8,675 nucleotides of DNA, from positions 1 through 8,675 of the forward strand of contig CAVDLN010000079.1 of NCBI GenBank assembly GCA_963609805.1, written 5' to 3'. The position numbers were made by a program, and so were the translations under genes. Of this stretch, positions 1 to 7,003 are shown piece after piece; position 1 is the stretch's first letter; each line of letters opens with the position of its first letter. The notes beneath the pieces are model-generated. The model was not told the origin of the DNA, made no database searches, and saw only the letters and a list, made by a program, of their open reading frames with translations. Origin of the DNA: CAMEON01 sp963609805. GTDB taxonomy: Bacteria; Bacillota; Clostridia; Oscillospirales; CAG-272.

Positions 1-34
1 GGGACGGTATCCGCGGCGGAGAGCAATTCCGGTT

Positions 35-127
35 CTCATATCAAGAGTGACGGAGGGACAGGCCCTGTGAAGTCACGACAACCTGCCTATATGCAAGGGT
101 AAGGTGCCAAATCCTGACAGATAGGAG
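35..127 (+). promoter_or_regulatory. SAM-I (S-box) riboswitch aptamer, metK leader
   Basis: This RNA element senses S-adenosylmethionine and controls the downstream SAM synthetase gene. The P1 helix is ctcatatc (35-42) with gataggag (120-127), with one A-G mismatch. P2 is gtgac (47-51) with gtcac (72-76), enclosing the conserved ggagggacaggccc core (52-65). P3 starts at acc (81-83) and tgc (84-86), paired with gca (93-95) and a following ggt. The conserved aaggtgccaaatcc block is at 101-114. P3 can close on ggt at 98-100 or at 103-105, because the junction carries a near-duplicated aaggg/aagg. These conserved blocks are diagnostic of the SAM-I family and metK is a classic target. No promoter is visible in bases 1-34, so it probably lies upstream of the window. 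Confidence 0.95.
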
Positions 128-170
128 CAAGCGGCAGACCCGGGACAGATTCCGGAAGAGGCAAAAAGCG

Positions 171-201
171 GCCCCTGTCTTTGAAAAGGCAGGGGCTTTT
201 T
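171..201 (+). terminator. Riboswitch-controlled intrinsic terminator before metK
   Basis: The left arm gcccctgtctt (171-181) pairs with aaggcaggggc (186-196) through 11 base pairs, including one G-U, closed by a four-base loop (182-185). Five T residues follow (197-201). This is a standard Rho-independent terminator placed between the SAM aptamer and the metK start. The left arm can instead pair with the 3' strand of the aptamer P1 helix, which supports SAM-dependent termination: SAM stabilises P1, frees the left arm and the terminator forms. Confidence 0.93.
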
Positions 202-247
202 ATGACCCCGCAGCCGATGCAAAAGAAAAAAGAAGGATTAATACAGT

Positions 248-1426
248 ATGAAAAGACAGTTATTTACAAGTGAATCCGTAACCGAGGGACATCCCGACAA
301 GGTCTGCGACATTATTTCGGACTCGATTCTGGATGAGCTGCTCCGGCAGGACCCGCTGTCCCGTGTGGCGTGCGAGACTTTCTGCACGACGGGGCTTGTT
401 GCCATCATGGGAGAGATTACAACGCATGCGTATGTGGATCTGCAGAAGGTGGTGCGCGAGGCGGTGCGCGAGATCGGCTACACGCGCGCCAAATTCGGCT
501 TCGACTGCGACAGCTGCGCGGTGATTTCCTCCATTCACGAGCAGTCGCCGGATATAGCCATGGGCGTTGACCGTTCCCTTGAGGCCAAGGAGGGCAGTGG
601 GGACGGACTGGACATCGGCGCGGGCGACCAGGGATTGATGTTCGGGTATGCCTGCAACGAGACGCCGACGCTGATGCCGCTTCCGATTGCGCTTTCCCAC
701 GCGCTTGCCAAGCAGCTGACTGCGCTGCGCAAAACCGGCGAAGTCGGATATCTGCGACCGGACGGAAAAACGCAGGTAACGGTGGAGTACCGTGACGGAG
801 TGCCGGCGCGGGTGGATACCATTGTCATTTCGACGCAGCACAGCCCGGATGCGGAAATTTCCGATATCCGCAGGGATATGATTGACAGGGTTATTTTGCC
901 GACCGTCCCTGCCGCATTGCTGGATGACGAGACAAAAATATACGTAAATCCGACCGGACGTTTCGTCATCGGGGGACCCTCCGGCGATACGGGACTGACG
1001 GGAAGGAAGATTATCGTGGATACCTACGGCGGATATGCGCGTCATGGCGGCGGCGCTTTCTCCGGCAAGGACCCGACAAAGGTTGACCGTTCCGCATCCT
1101 ATGCAGCCCGCTATGTGGCGAAGAATATTGTCGCGGCAGGACTCGCGGATCGGTGCGAGGTGCAGGTGGCGTATGCCATCGGCGTGGCGCGTCCCGTGTC
1201 CGTACTGATCGACACGGCGGGAACCGCCGTTGTTCCCGAGGAGGAGATTACGCGTACCGTTCTGCGCCATGTGGATCTCCGTCCCGCCGCCATCATCAAG
1301 CGGTTTGATCTGCGCCGACCTATCTACCGTCCGCTGGCCGCCTACGGCCATATGGGGCGCGAAGATCTGAACGCGCCGTGGGAGGCCCGTGACCTGGCTC
1401 CCGTTTTGAGAAGCGAACTGCTGTAA
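248..1426 (+). CDS. metK: S-adenosylmethionine synthetase (methionine adenosyltransferase)
   Basis: MetK makes S-adenosylmethionine from methionine and ATP, releasing phosphate and pyrophosphate; it is cytoplasmic and normally a tetramer. The 392-residue product has the usual family length. The N-terminal signature FTSESVTEGHPDK is present (GHPDK at 14-18), the ATP-binding GAGDQG at 124-129, and the phosphate-binding GGGAFSGKDPTKVDRS at 267-282. The catalytic and metal-binding positions in these motifs look intact. The ATG at 248 has the ribosome binding site agaagga (231-237) ten bases upstream and puts the conserved N-terminus at residue 1. Control is by the SAM-I riboswitch and terminator directly upstream, which gives product feedback. 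The next gene, recD2, starts 73 bases after the stop; I see no convincing terminator or promoter in that gap, so read-through is possible. Confidence 0.97.
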   Translation: MKRQLFTSESVTEGHPDKVCDIISDSILDELLRQDPLSRVACETFCTTGLVAIMGEITTHAYVDLQKVVREAVREIGYTRAKFGFDCDSCAVISSIHEQSPDIAMGVDRSLEAKEGSGDGLDIGAGDQGLMFGYACNETPTLMPLPIALSHALAKQLTALRKTGEVGYLRPDGKTQVTVEYRDGVPARVDTIVISTQHSPDAEISDIRRDMIDRVILPTVPAALLDDETKIYVNPTGRFVIGGPSGDTGLTGRKIIVDTYGGYARHGGGAFSGKDPTKVDRSASYAARYVAKNIVAAGLADRCEVQVAYAIGVARPVSVLIDTAGTAVVPEEEITRTVLRHVDLRPAAIIKRFDLRRPIYRPLAAYGHMGREDLNAPWEARDLAPVLRSELL

Positions 1427-1499
1427 TTCCATTCCGAGACGGCTGCTGCCGACAGCATAAACCGTACAGCGTACAGCCGCAGAAAGGAGAAATACCGCC

Positions 1500-3860
1500 A
1501 TGCAGGAAGACAGGACAGCCGGATACGGCATGGACGCCGGTGCGGAGGCGGGGGAATCTCTGCACGGTACGGTGGAGCGGATTATTTTTTTCAGTACGGA
1601 TACAGGCTATACCGTATGTGATTTCGGGTTGGAAGACGGGGATGTGGCGGTGTTGTACGGCACCATGCCGTATATCGGCGCGGGGGATGAGCTGTCCGTG
1701 TGGGGAGCGTGGACACACAATCCTCGATACGGCAGGCAGTTCCGCGTGGATCAGTATGAGCGCTCCCTCCCTGCCGACAGCAATGCCATTCTGAGATATC
1801 TTTCCTCCAGAACCGTCAAGGGCGTCGGACCGGCACTGGCGAAACGGCTGGTGGATACTTTCGGCGACGAAACACTGGAGGTCATGGAAAACCACCCGGA
1901 TTGGCTGGCGCAGGTGAACGGCATATCGAGGAAAAAAGCCGAGGAAATTTCGGAGGATTTTCGCTCCAAGGCCGGCATCCGTGCTGCCATGCTGTTTTTC
2001 CGGGAATACTTCGGAGCGTCGCTGACCGTCCGTATTTACAAAAAGTACGGGTCAGCCGCGGTGGACATAGCCAAGAGCCATCCGTACCGCCTGTGCGACG
2101 AGGTGGACGGCATCGGATTCGAAAAGGCAGACAGGCTTGCCTCAGCCATGGGGATCGGGCAGGACAGCGAGGAACGCCTGATGAGCGGCGTGATGTACAT
2201 TCTGTCCTCCAACGCCGCGCAGAACGGGCATGTCTGCCTGCCGCGGGAAAAACTGATTCCGGCGGCGGCGCAGCTTCTGCGTGCGGATACGGAGAAGATA
2301 GACCGCGCCGTCGCGGCGCAGATCCGAGCGGGGCGCTTGGTATGCCGCCGCTTTTCCGATACGGATTATTTGTACGCGGCCGCAGACGACCGCAGCGAGC
2401 AGTATATAGCCGAAAAATTAAGACTGCTGGATAGGTTGTGTCCCGCCGTGGACGGCGGGGATGTACAGGCGTTTATCAGGCGGGAGGAGCAGGAAGTCGG
2501 CATGTCCTATGCCGCAGGGCAGAAAAAGGCAATTTTTGACGCTCTGTGCCACGGCGTAATGATTCTGACCGGAGGCCCCGGAACGGGCAAGACGACGGTG
2601 GTGCACGCGCTTATCCGCATATTTGATTCCATGGGAATGAAAATAGCGCTGGCGGCACCGACAGGGCGGGCGGCGAAGCGTCTGTCCGAATCTACGGCCT
2701 GCGAGGCGAAGACCATCCACCGTCTGCTGGAAATGAGCTTTGGGGAGGATGACGGTCGGGGCGGATTCCGGCGCAACGAGCAGGATATGCTGGAGGAAGG
2801 GGTTGTTATCATCGACGAGGCGTCCATGATAGATAATGCGCTGATGGCAGCCCTCCTGCGAGCCGTCAAGCCGGGGGCGCGGCTGATCCTGATCGGAGAC
2901 GCAGACCAGCTGCCGAGTGTCGGCGCGGGGCGGGTACTCAACGATTTGATAGACAGCGGCAGTTTTGCGACCGTGCGCCTGAACGAAATATTCCGCCAGT
3001 CACAGGAATCCCGGATTGTTACCAATGCCCACGCCATCAACAGGGGCGAGATGCCGGTACTGACCGACAGGCGGGGAGATTTTTTCTTTCTGCCGCGGGA
3101 AACCGATACGGAAATATCCGCTACCATTGTGGATCTGTACAGGACGCGGCTGCCCCGCACCTACGGGAAGTCGGCGGAGAACGGTATACAGATTATTTCT
3201 CCGTCCAGACGCGGCGAGGCGGGAACGGAGCATTTGAACCGAATGCTGCAGGCGGCGCTGAATCCGGCAGGGAGGGGAAAGACAGAGCTTTCCTTCCGGG
3301 ACAAGCTGTTCCGCGTGGGGGACAGGGTCATGCAGATTCGGAACAACTACGATGTGACATGGGAGGACGGCCGGTCAGGGGAGTCGGACAGCGGGGAGTC
3401 GGAGTATGCGCCGCCCGGCCGCGGCCGGGCTGATCTGCCGCATACCGGCGGCCGCGGCGAATGGGAGGATGAGGAACCGACTGAACGGGGCGGTGTATTC
3501 AACGGGGATATCGGCATTATCGTGGATATTGACGTATCCGAACGCACCATGCATGTCCGATTCGATGACAGAGTGGCTGTCTATACGTCGGATATGCTGG
3601 ATGACCTGGAACATGCGTGGGCTGTCACGGTTCATAAGAGCCAGGGAAGCGAATATCCCTTTGTCATTATGCCTATGTACGGCGCATCGTCCCTGCTGCT
3701 GACAAGAAATCTGCTGTATACCGGCGTGACACGCGCCCAGCGCATGGTGATTCTGGTCGGGCGGGAATCGGTTGTTCGGACGATGGTCGGAAACAACCGC
3801 CAGTCCATGCGGTATACGGGGCTGTGCCACCGCCTGCAGGCGATGGACGCAGCGGAATGA
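1500..3860 (+). CDS. recD2: RecD2-type ATP-dependent 5'-3' DNA helicase
   Basis: A superfamily 1B helicase of the RecD2 (YrrC) type, which acts without RecBC in DNA repair and replication fork maintenance in Gram-positive bacteria. The 786-residue product has an OB-like N-terminal region (about 20-95), helix-hairpin-helix repeats (about 105-165; VKGVGPALAKRL and VNGISRKKAEEI), then the motor: Walker A GGPGTGKTT (358-366), motif II IIDEAS with D439 and E440, motif III GDADQLPSVG (466-475), VTVHKSQGSEYP (709-720) and the motif VI region YTGVTRA (740-746). All key motifs look intact. The ATG at 1500 has aaaggag (1483-1489) ten bases upstream. Unusually, residues about 624-664, between QIRNNYDVTWED and GVFNGDIG, form an acidic, Gly/Ser/Pro/Arg-rich low-complexity insertion. 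The stop is one base before comF, so the two are very likely cotranscribed and translationally coupled. Confidence 0.94.
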   Translation: MQEDRTAGYGMDAGAEAGESLHGTVERIIFFSTDTGYTVCDFGLEDGDVAVLYGTMPYIGAGDELSVWGAWTHNPRYGRQFRVDQYERSLPADSNAILRYLSSRTVKGVGPALAKRLVDTFGDETLEVMENHPDWLAQVNGISRKKAEEISEDFRSKAGIRAAMLFFREYFGASLTVRIYKKYGSAAVDIAKSHPYRLCDEVDGIGFEKADRLASAMGIGQDSEERLMSGVMYILSSNAAQNGHVCLPREKLIPAAAQLLRADTEKIDRAVAAQIRAGRLVCRRFSDTDYLYAAADDRSEQYIAEKLRLLDRLCPAVDGGDVQAFIRREEQEVGMSYAAGQKKAIFDALCHGVMILTGGPGTGKTTVVHALIRIFDSMGMKIALAAPTGRAAKRLSESTACEAKTIHRLLEMSFGEDDGRGGFRRNEQDMLEEGVVIIDEASMIDNALMAALLRAVKPGARLILIGDADQLPSVGAGRVLNDLIDSGSFATVRLNEIFRQSQESRIVTNAHAINRGEMPVLTDRRGDFFFLPRETDTEISATIVDLYRTRLPRTYGKSAENGIQIISPSRRGEAGTEHLNRMLQAALNPAGRGKTELSFRDKLFRVGDRVMQIRNNYDVTWEDGRSGESDSGESEYAPPGRGRADLPHTGGRGEWEDEEPTERGGVFNGDIGIIVDIDVSERTMHVRFDDRVAVYTSDMLDDLEHAWAVTVHKSQGSEYPFVIMPMYGASSLLLTRNLLYTGVTRAQRMVILVGRESVVRTMVGNNRQSMRYTGLCHRLQAMDAAE
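3378..3430 (+). repeat. Direct repeat and 18-bp palindrome inside recD2
   Basis: ggggagtcgga occurs at 3378-3388 and again at 3393-3403, a 15-base period equal to five codons (GESDS then GESEY). Just downstream, gcccggccgcggccgggc (3413-3430) is a perfect 18-base palindrome, and its ggccgcgg core recurs at 3450-3457. Together they encode most of the low-complexity insertion in the helicase domain. The pattern suggests local duplication or slippage rather than an insertion sequence; I see no transposase or flanking target duplication. Confidence 0.7.
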
Positions 3861-3861
3861 C

Positions 3862-4593
3862 ATGCGGCGCGCGATATCTGCGGTCGGCAGCGTGCTGACC
3901 GACCTGTTCTTCCCGCCGAGATGTGCGGCCTGCGGGGAGCTTCTCCCGCCGTTTGGCAGGCTGAAAAGTGCCGAGTCGCCGATGCTTTGCCAACACTGCC
4001 TCCCACTGTGGGAAAAGGCGCGTGCGCAGGCGCCGGACCGATTCCCCGAGCGGATCGTCTGGCTGGTTCCGTACTGCCCGGAGGAACCTTCCGCAACAGT
4101 ACAGCAGGTAATTTTCCGTCTGAAGCACCGGGACGACAGGCGGCTCGCGGATTGGCTGTCGGCGCAGCTGGCAGATCCGGTACGCGTCGTCCTTGCGTCC
4201 GCCGGGGCGGATGCGAAAGAAGCAGTCTGTCTGTATCCGCCCCGCAGACGTGCGGCTGTCAGGCGCGACGGGTTTGATCAGGCACGGCGGCTGGCCTGCG
4301 GGTTGGCCGACAGCCTCGGTGCCGTGTGCCTGCCTGCCGTCCGACGCGTATCGGACGGAGCCGGAGAACAGAAAAAATTACATGCCGCCGAACGGCGCGC
4401 CAATGCCGAAGCTGCCTACGTGCTGGATGGGCGTCTGTCGGCACGGCTTTCAGGGCGGTGGGTTGTGCTGGTGGATGACCTGTTTACCACAGGGGCCACG
4501 CTGTCGCGGCTTTCCGATCTGGCCCGTTCCGCCCGCGCATCCGGTGTGCTGTGCGCAACGGTTGCAAGAACTCGGGAAAGGGCACGCTCATGA
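3862..4593 (+). CDS. comF: ComF family phosphoribosyltransferase-like protein
   Basis: The 243-residue product has the ComF architecture: an N-terminal zinc-finger-like pair of CxxC motifs (C21/C24 in CAACG and C43/C46 in CQHC) and a C-terminal phosphoribosyltransferase fold with the PRPP-binding loop VVLVDDLFTTGATLS (201-215). The family signatures RRDGFDQARRLA and KKLHAAERRANAEAAY lie between. ComF is needed for DNA uptake in naturally competent bacteria, but homologues are widespread in species with no known competence and the reaction is unproven. The frame is open upstream to 3772, but that stretch lies inside recD2. The ATG at 3862, one base after the recD2 stop, is the sensible start. 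It has only a weak ribosome binding site, so translational coupling to recD2 is likely. Confidence 0.92.
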   Translation: MRRAISAVGSVLTDLFFPPRCAACGELLPPFGRLKSAESPMLCQHCLPLWEKARAQAPDRFPERIVWLVPYCPEEPSATVQQVIFRLKHRDDRRLADWLSAQLADPVRVVLASAGADAKEAVCLYPPRRRAAVRRDGFDQARRLACGLADSLGAVCLPAVRRVSDGAGEQKKLHAAERRANAEAAYVLDGRLSARLSGRWVVLVDDLFTTGATLSRLSDLARSARASGVLCATVARTRERARS

Positions 4594-4678
4594 GTTTGAT
4601 GAGTTGCCTAATTTTGCAAAACAAAAAAGTGAAACCTTGTTCAGAAGAGGGAATCTCTCCCTGCCGCGAGGATCCTCC
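4594..4678. other. Noncoding stretch after comF with small palindromes
   Basis: No gene is visible here. It holds an AT-rich run with the palindrome ttttgcaaaa (4612-4621), a small hairpin aggga/tccct (4648-4652 with 4658-4662), and the perfect 10-base palindrome gaggatcctc (4668-4677), which ends one base before the -35 box of the folT promoter. None has a T-tract, so I do not call a comF terminator. The last palindrome is placed where an operator could sit, but this is only positional evidence. Confidence 0.45.
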
Positions 4679-4707
4679 TTGACAAAGTGCGCCGGCTGTC
4701 GTATAAT
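4679..4707 (+). promoter_or_regulatory. Consensus sigma-A promoter for folT-folC
   Basis: TTGACA (4679-4684) and TATAAT (4702-4707) match both consensus boxes exactly, with the ideal 17-base spacer. Transcription should start near 4714, placing the whole THF aptamer at the very 5' end of the RNA. Such a strong core promoter suggests that control falls mainly on the riboswitch. Confidence 0.93.
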
Positions 4708-4721
4708 TAATCGGTAAAAAT

Positions 4722-4832
4722 TGAAGAGTAAGGGTACGGGCGTACAGTGCCGACGGGACGGGGAGTTGTCCGCCGGACGAAATGCCGGGAGCGCGGGCTC
4801 CGGTTGCGGTCTGTATCCTGCATCCCGCTTCA
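4722..4832 (+). promoter_or_regulatory. Tetrahydrofolate (THF) riboswitch aptamer
   Basis: The RNA matches the THF-I riboswitch layout. P1 is tgaag (4722-4726) with cttca (4828-4832). P2 is agggtac (4731-4737) with gtatcct (4813-4819). Conserved blocks are agagta (4725-4730), ggga...gttg (4755-4768), cgaa (4778-4781), gcggt (4806-4810) and tgcatcccgct (4819-4829). A hairpin gtcc/ggac (4768-4771 with 4775-4778) lies in the P3 arm. The expected long-range pseudoknot pairs gggacg (4755-4760) with catccc or gcatccc (4821-4826), with one C-A mismatch at 4759/4822. Its position before a folate-type ECF transporter and folC is the classic setting for this class, whose ligand is reduced folate. Confidence 0.88.
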
Positions 4833-4876
4833 TCTGGCTGAAATTATGGGGCTTTTCCGTGCGACGGTGCATAGGG

Positions 4877-4917
4877 AGACCTCCTTTCCCGCCAAATGGC
4901 TGTGGGAAAGGAGGTCT
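4877..4917 (+). promoter_or_regulatory. Hairpin sequestering the folT Shine-Dalgarno
   Basis: agacctcctttccc (4877-4890) pairs perfectly with gggaaaggaggtct (4904-4917), a 14-bp stem, and gcc/ggc (4891-4893 with 4898-4900) extends it inward past a three-base bulge. The right arm contains the near-perfect Shine-Dalgarno aaaggaggt (4907-4915), ten bases before the GTG start at 4926. With the stem closed the ribosome cannot bind. A T-rich but interrupted run (4917-4923) follows, so some transcription termination is also possible. This is the expected OFF-state output of the THF riboswitch. Confidence 0.85.
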
Positions 4918-4925
4918 TTCTTTCA

Positions 4926-5522
4926 GTGAAAACGAAAAAAAATCCGGCGTCGGCACGGCATACCGTGACGGTGCGTCTGACCACGGACGCCGTGCTGGTT
5001 GCCGTATACGTGGTACTTTCCTCGTTTGTGTCCATTAACCTGCCGATAGCGCAGTTTTCTCTGTCCTCCCTGCCGATTCTGCTCGGTGCCGTCGTATTCG
5101 GCATACCGGATGCCGCTGCGGTGGCATTGTGCGGGTCCTTTCTGGAGCAGGTTTTGTACGGGCTATCACCGACCGCGCCGCTCTGGATGGCTGCGCCGCT
5201 CGCAGCCGCACTGACCGCCGGTGCGCTCACGGGACTGTTCCGCTGCCTGTCGGGCGGGGAACCCCGCATCTGGCAAACCATTGTAACCGTGGTCACGGCG
5301 GAGCTGATAATGACATTGGTCAACACCGGAATGCTGTATCTGGATGCATATATTATGCAGTATACCGTCAAGTCGTTTTGGGTATTGCTCCCGCTCCGGC
5401 TGGGCAGCGGTGCGCTACGTACGGTCTGCACGACGCTGATGACATTGGGCATTCTGCCGCCTGTCCGCCTGATTGTGGCGAGAGACCGTACGGACGGGCA
5501 AGAGAGGAATCGGGGGGAATGA
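4926..5522 (+). CDS. folT: ECF transporter substrate-binding (S) component, probably folate-specific
   Basis: A 198-residue hydrophobic membrane protein of the energy-coupling factor S-component type. About six membrane segments are visible (roughly 20-38, 45-60, 62-78, 84-105, 117-138 and 150-178) after a basic N-terminus. S components bind a vitamin and work with a shared EcfA-EcfA'-EcfT module, which is not in this window. Folate specificity is inferred mainly from context: a THF riboswitch upstream and folC seven bases downstream. The motif NLPIAQFSLSSLPILLGAVV and the region ELIMTLVNTGMLY (126-138) fit the family. The GTG start is chosen because aggaggt sits ten bases upstream. The in-frame ATG at 4896 lies in the loop region of the sequestering hairpin and has no ribosome binding site. 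The chief alternative is an S component for another vitamin. Confidence 0.85.
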   Translation: MKTKKNPASARHTVTVRLTTDAVLVAVYVVLSSFVSINLPIAQFSLSSLPILLGAVVFGIPDAAAVALCGSFLEQVLYGLSPTAPLWMAAPLAAALTAGALTGLFRCLSGGEPRIWQTIVTVVTAELIMTLVNTGMLYLDAYIMQYTVKSFWVLLPLRLGSGALRTVCTTLMTLGILPPVRLIVARDRTDGQERNRGE

Positions 5523-5529
5523 CAGACAT

Positions 5530-6909
5530 ATGACAGAAGCTATCAAATCCGCTGACGAGGCGGTAGCCTACATCCACTCCAACACATGGACACGGCATGC
5601 GCCGGGGCTGGAACGGATGCGGGAGCTGTGCCGCCGGCTGGGGGATCCGCAGAAATCGCTTCGTTTCCTGCACGTGGCGGGCACCAACGGAAAAGGGTCA
5701 ACCTGCGCCATGCTGGACTCCGTTTTGCGCACCGCGGGCTTCCGTGTGGGGCTTTTCACGTCGCCGTACCTTGTCAATTTCAATGAGCGCATACGGCTGG
5801 ACGGGCAGACTATACCGGACGGCGAGCTTGCCGAAATTACGGAGTATATCCGTCCCGTCGCCGACAGCATGACCGATGTCCCGACGGAATTTGAACTGAT
5901 AACCGCTGTCGGCTTACTGTATTTTGCCCGGCATGCCTGCGATTTCGTGGTGTTCGAGGTTGGCATGGGAGGGCGGCTGGATTCCACCAATATACTTACG
6001 GCGGATGAGGTTGCCGTTTCCGTCATTACGGGCATCGCCATGGATCACACGGCATACCTGGGGGATACTCCCGAGAAGATCGCCGCGGAGAAGGCGGGCA
6101 TCATAAAGCCCGGCGTCCCAGTGGTGTTCGGCGGGACGCACGAACCGCTGATTCCTGCCGGGGTTGTGCCGAGCATCTGTGTCGACCCCGTATCCTGCGG
6201 AAAGGTTATCCGCTTGCGTGCGGAGCAATTGGGGGCTCCGTATATTCCGGTTCCCTGCGATGCGCTGCATGTCGTACGCACGGGGCTGGACGGGTCGGAA
6301 TTTGACTTCGGCGAGTGCCGCGGTTTGCATATCCCGCTTCCCGGTCTGTATCAGCCCTTTAACGCCGCGACCGCTCTGTGTGCGCTGGATGCTCTCCGCG
6401 GAAGGGGAGCCCGTATTCCGGAGCAGGCGGTTCGCGACGGGCTGGCGCATGTCAGCTGGGCGGGCCGCTTTGAAGTGCTGTACCGTGCCCCGGATCATCC
6501 GCACGTCGTTGTTGTGGCGGATGGCGGGCATAATCCGGAGGGTGTGTCCGCCGCCGCCGTCAGTGCCGCGGCCTGCTTCGGAGGGGCGCGCGTCAATCTG
6601 CTTACCGGCGTTATGGCGGACAAGGATTATCTGACGATGGCAAGCAGCCTTGCGGCTGTGGCGCGGCGTGTGTTCACGGTTACGCCGGACAACGGGCGCG
6701 CGCTGTCCGGGGATGTCTACGCCTCGGTCTACAGGGAAAAGAATGTGCCGGTATGCAGCTTTCTGTCTGTCCGCGAGGCATTTGACGCCGCGCTTGCGGA
6801 CAGTATCGACGCGGACGTCCCGCTGCTCTGCCTCGGATCCCTGTATATGTATCGGGATGTGGCGGCGGCTGTCGGAAAATACAGGAGCGGTCGCGGCGGA
6901 AATCCGTGA
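5530..6909 (+). CDS. folC: Folylpolyglutamate synthase / dihydrofolate synthase family
   Basis: FolC adds glutamate to folates (and in many bacteria to dihydropteroate) with ATP, which retains them in the cell and improves cofactor binding. The 459-residue product is of normal length for this Mur-ligase-like family. Visible motifs are the P-loop GTNGKGST (51-58), TSPYLVNFNERI (77-88), FEVGMGGRLDSTN (142-154), MDHTAYLGDT followed by EKAGIIKPG with K188 at the position of the usual carbamylated lysine, and the C-terminal DGGHNPEG (331-338) and MADKDY. The ATG at 5530 is preceded by ggggggaa (5512-5519). The frame is open upstream to 5473, but that overlaps folT. With folT only seven bases away the two form an operon under the THF riboswitch. 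Whether it has both activities cannot be told from the sequence. Confidence 0.94.
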   Translation: MTEAIKSADEAVAYIHSNTWTRHAPGLERMRELCRRLGDPQKSLRFLHVAGTNGKGSTCAMLDSVLRTAGFRVGLFTSPYLVNFNERIRLDGQTIPDGELAEITEYIRPVADSMTDVPTEFELITAVGLLYFARHACDFVVFEVGMGGRLDSTNILTADEVAVSVITGIAMDHTAYLGDTPEKIAAEKAGIIKPGVPVVFGGTHEPLIPAGVVPSICVDPVSCGKVIRLRAEQLGAPYIPVPCDALHVVRTGLDGSEFDFGECRGLHIPLPGLYQPFNAATALCALDALRGRGARIPEQAVRDGLAHVSWAGRFEVLYRAPDHPHVVVVADGGHNPEGVSAAAVSAAACFGGARVNLLTGVMADKDYLTMASSLAAVARRVFTVTPDNGRALSGDVYASVYREKNVPVCSFLSVREAFDAALADSIDADVPLLCLGSLYMYRDVAAAVGKYRSGRGGNP

Positions 6910-6916
6910 AAGGGTA

Positions 6917-6945
6917 TTGAATTTTACGGGAATTTTCTGTATAAT
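6917..6945 (+). promoter_or_regulatory. Sigma-A promoter for glyA
   Basis: TTGAAT (6917-6922) and TATAAT (6940-6945) are separated by 17 bases in the short gap after folC. Transcription should begin near 6952, leaving a leader of about 50 bases in which I see no riboswitch. No terminator separates folC from glyA, so glyA may also receive read-through from the folT-folC transcript. Confidence 0.85.
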
Positions 6946-7003
6946 AAGGAATGTTATCGGCTCTCCGCCGGAACAAAACAAAAGGCTGAAAGGATGCAGT
7001 AAC

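Noticed and set aside
1427..1499. Terminator or promoter between metK and recD2
   Set aside because: Only 4-bp hairpins and a short gtacag repeat are present, with no T-tract and no -35/-10 pair.
260..1531. Long open frame of 423 codons on the - strand across metK
   Set aside because: It is antisense to an unmistakable metK, has no recognisable motifs and is the usual shadow of GC-biased third codon positions.
3772..3861. Upstream extension of comF
   Set aside because: The 30 extra codons lie inside the conserved end of recD2, and the ComF N-terminus fits a start at 3862.
4896..4925. ATG start for folT ten codons upstream of the GTG
   Set aside because: It lies in the loop region of the sequestering hairpin, lacks a ribosome binding site, and the strong SD at 4907-4915 points to the GTG at 4926.
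4588..5038. Small open frames on both strands between comF and folT
   Set aside because: They fall on the promoter, THF aptamer and sequestering hairpin, and have no ribosome binding site or protein-like composition.
6650..7003. Upstream extension of glyA (a possible fusion)
   Set aside because: This part overlaps folC in another frame and includes the glyA promoter; the SHMT homology begins just after 7004.
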